Source of the DNA: an uncultured Lachnospiraceae bacterium
Lineage (GTDB): Bacteria; Bacillota; Clostridia; Lachnospirales; Lachnospiraceae
NCBI GenBank assembly: GCA_949502235.1
Contig: CATBDC010000032.1
Location: forward strand, 1-44,498
Direction of reading: 5' to 3'
Length of the DNA: 44,498 nt
Made by a program: the position numbers and the translations under genes. Under the pieces are notes generated by a model. The model was not told the DNA's origin and searched no databases. It worked only from the letters and a program-made list of their open reading frames with translations. Below, one piece after another: positions 44,311-44,498 of the stretch. How positions within the stretch are numbered: the stretch's first letter is position 1; every line of letters starts with the position of its first letter.

Positions 44311-44498
44311 TTATCTTTTAACATAATTTTGATATGGCTTATCATTAAGTGAACCTTTACAGCCTAATTTTTTAGCAAATACTTTCATAAACAATTTATT
44401 TAATGGACTTACTACATTGTTAAGAAAGATTTCTTTTTTAGAGAAATATTCTGGTTTAGCAAAGTCATTTACCACTTCTTTATTAAAATAATTGTTTT
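44311..44498 (-). CDS. unknown protein, C-terminal part (cut by window edge)
   Basis: An open minus-strand frame enters from the right edge and ends with TAA at 44311. Its 62 residues include FAKPEYFSKKEIFLNNVVSP, LNKLFMKVFAKKLGCKG and SLNDKPYQNYVKR. The sequence is strongly AT-rich and looks coding, but I do not recognise the family. It lies 39 bases upstream of the SAP-domain gene. Confidence 0.5.
   Translation of the reverse strand, partial: NNYFNKEVVNDFAKPEYFSKKEIFLNNVVSPLNKLFMKVFAKKLGCKGSLNDKPYQNYVKR

Noticed and set aside
1-44498. CRISPR array, tRNA, rRNA, transposase or phage genes
   Set aside because: No regularly spaced repeats, no tRNA-like cloverleaf with CCA-type end, and no transposase, integrase or phage structural motif was seen in any frame.

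Overview
The window looks like a chromosome segment of a Gram-positive, probably spore-forming, gut-type Clostridia, most likely Lachnospiraceae. The evidence is a FabK-based type II fatty acid operon with a FabT-like regulator, YesM/YesN-type two-component proteins, a PdaA-type spore-cortex deacetylase, lipoprotein-type solute-binding proteins, strong AGGAGG ribosome sites and moderate GC content. No rRNA, tRNA, CRISPR array, transposase or phage gene was seen.

Layout, left to right. (1) 1-3.2 kb, minus strand: two AAA-ATPase-like/PD-(D/E)XK family proteins flanking a DUF1186/SEC-C protein. (2) 3.5-7.1 kb, minus: a TetR regulator, peptidase T and a sodium:solute symporter, with two copies of a perfect TTAATCGCGATTAA palindrome before pepT. 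(3) 7.2-8.0 kb, minus: a shikimate-kinase-like P-loop protein coupled to a small protein. (4) 8.1-15.9 kb, plus: the most unusual locus. A LysR regulator is followed by a polar amino-acid-type ABC importer (lipoprotein, permease, ATPase), a DUF169 protein, and three nitrogenase-superfamily proteins: a NifH-like reductase and NifD-like and NifK-like component 1 subunits. By eye, five of the six P-cluster cysteines are kept, but both FeMo-cofactor ligands of NifD are replaced by serine. This points to import of a small polar compound and its reduction by a nitrogenase-like enzyme of unknown substrate. (5) 15.9-20.9 kb: DUF4230 protein, YitT protein, a trigger-factor-like lipoprotein, cardiolipin synthase and a small membrane protein.

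(6) 20.9-31.6 kb, minus: a complete malonyl-CoA/fatty acid elongation operon in the order fabH-acpP-fabK-fabD-fabG-fabF-accB-fabZ-accC-accDA (a fused carboxyltransferase). It is followed by a FabT-like MarR regulator and a sirtuin with their own promoter. The fabH promoter (TTGACA-17-TATACT) is bracketed by two FabT-type operators. (7) 31.6-41.4 kb, minus: a beta-L-arabinofuranosidase (GH127) locus with two CUT1 permeases and a solute-binding protein gene broken by two tandem in-frame TAG codons. Upstream lies a separate operon of YesM-like kinase, YesN-like regulator and a second, intact solute-binding protein. (8) 41.6-44.5 kb: an M24 Xaa-Pro aminopeptidase divergent from pdaA, then a decayed AT-rich end with a truncated SAP-domain gene joined to what appears to be the 3' end of a purM-like gene, and a partial unknown gene.

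All function calls come from reading motifs by eye. Alignments to known families are mental, and no database search was run.
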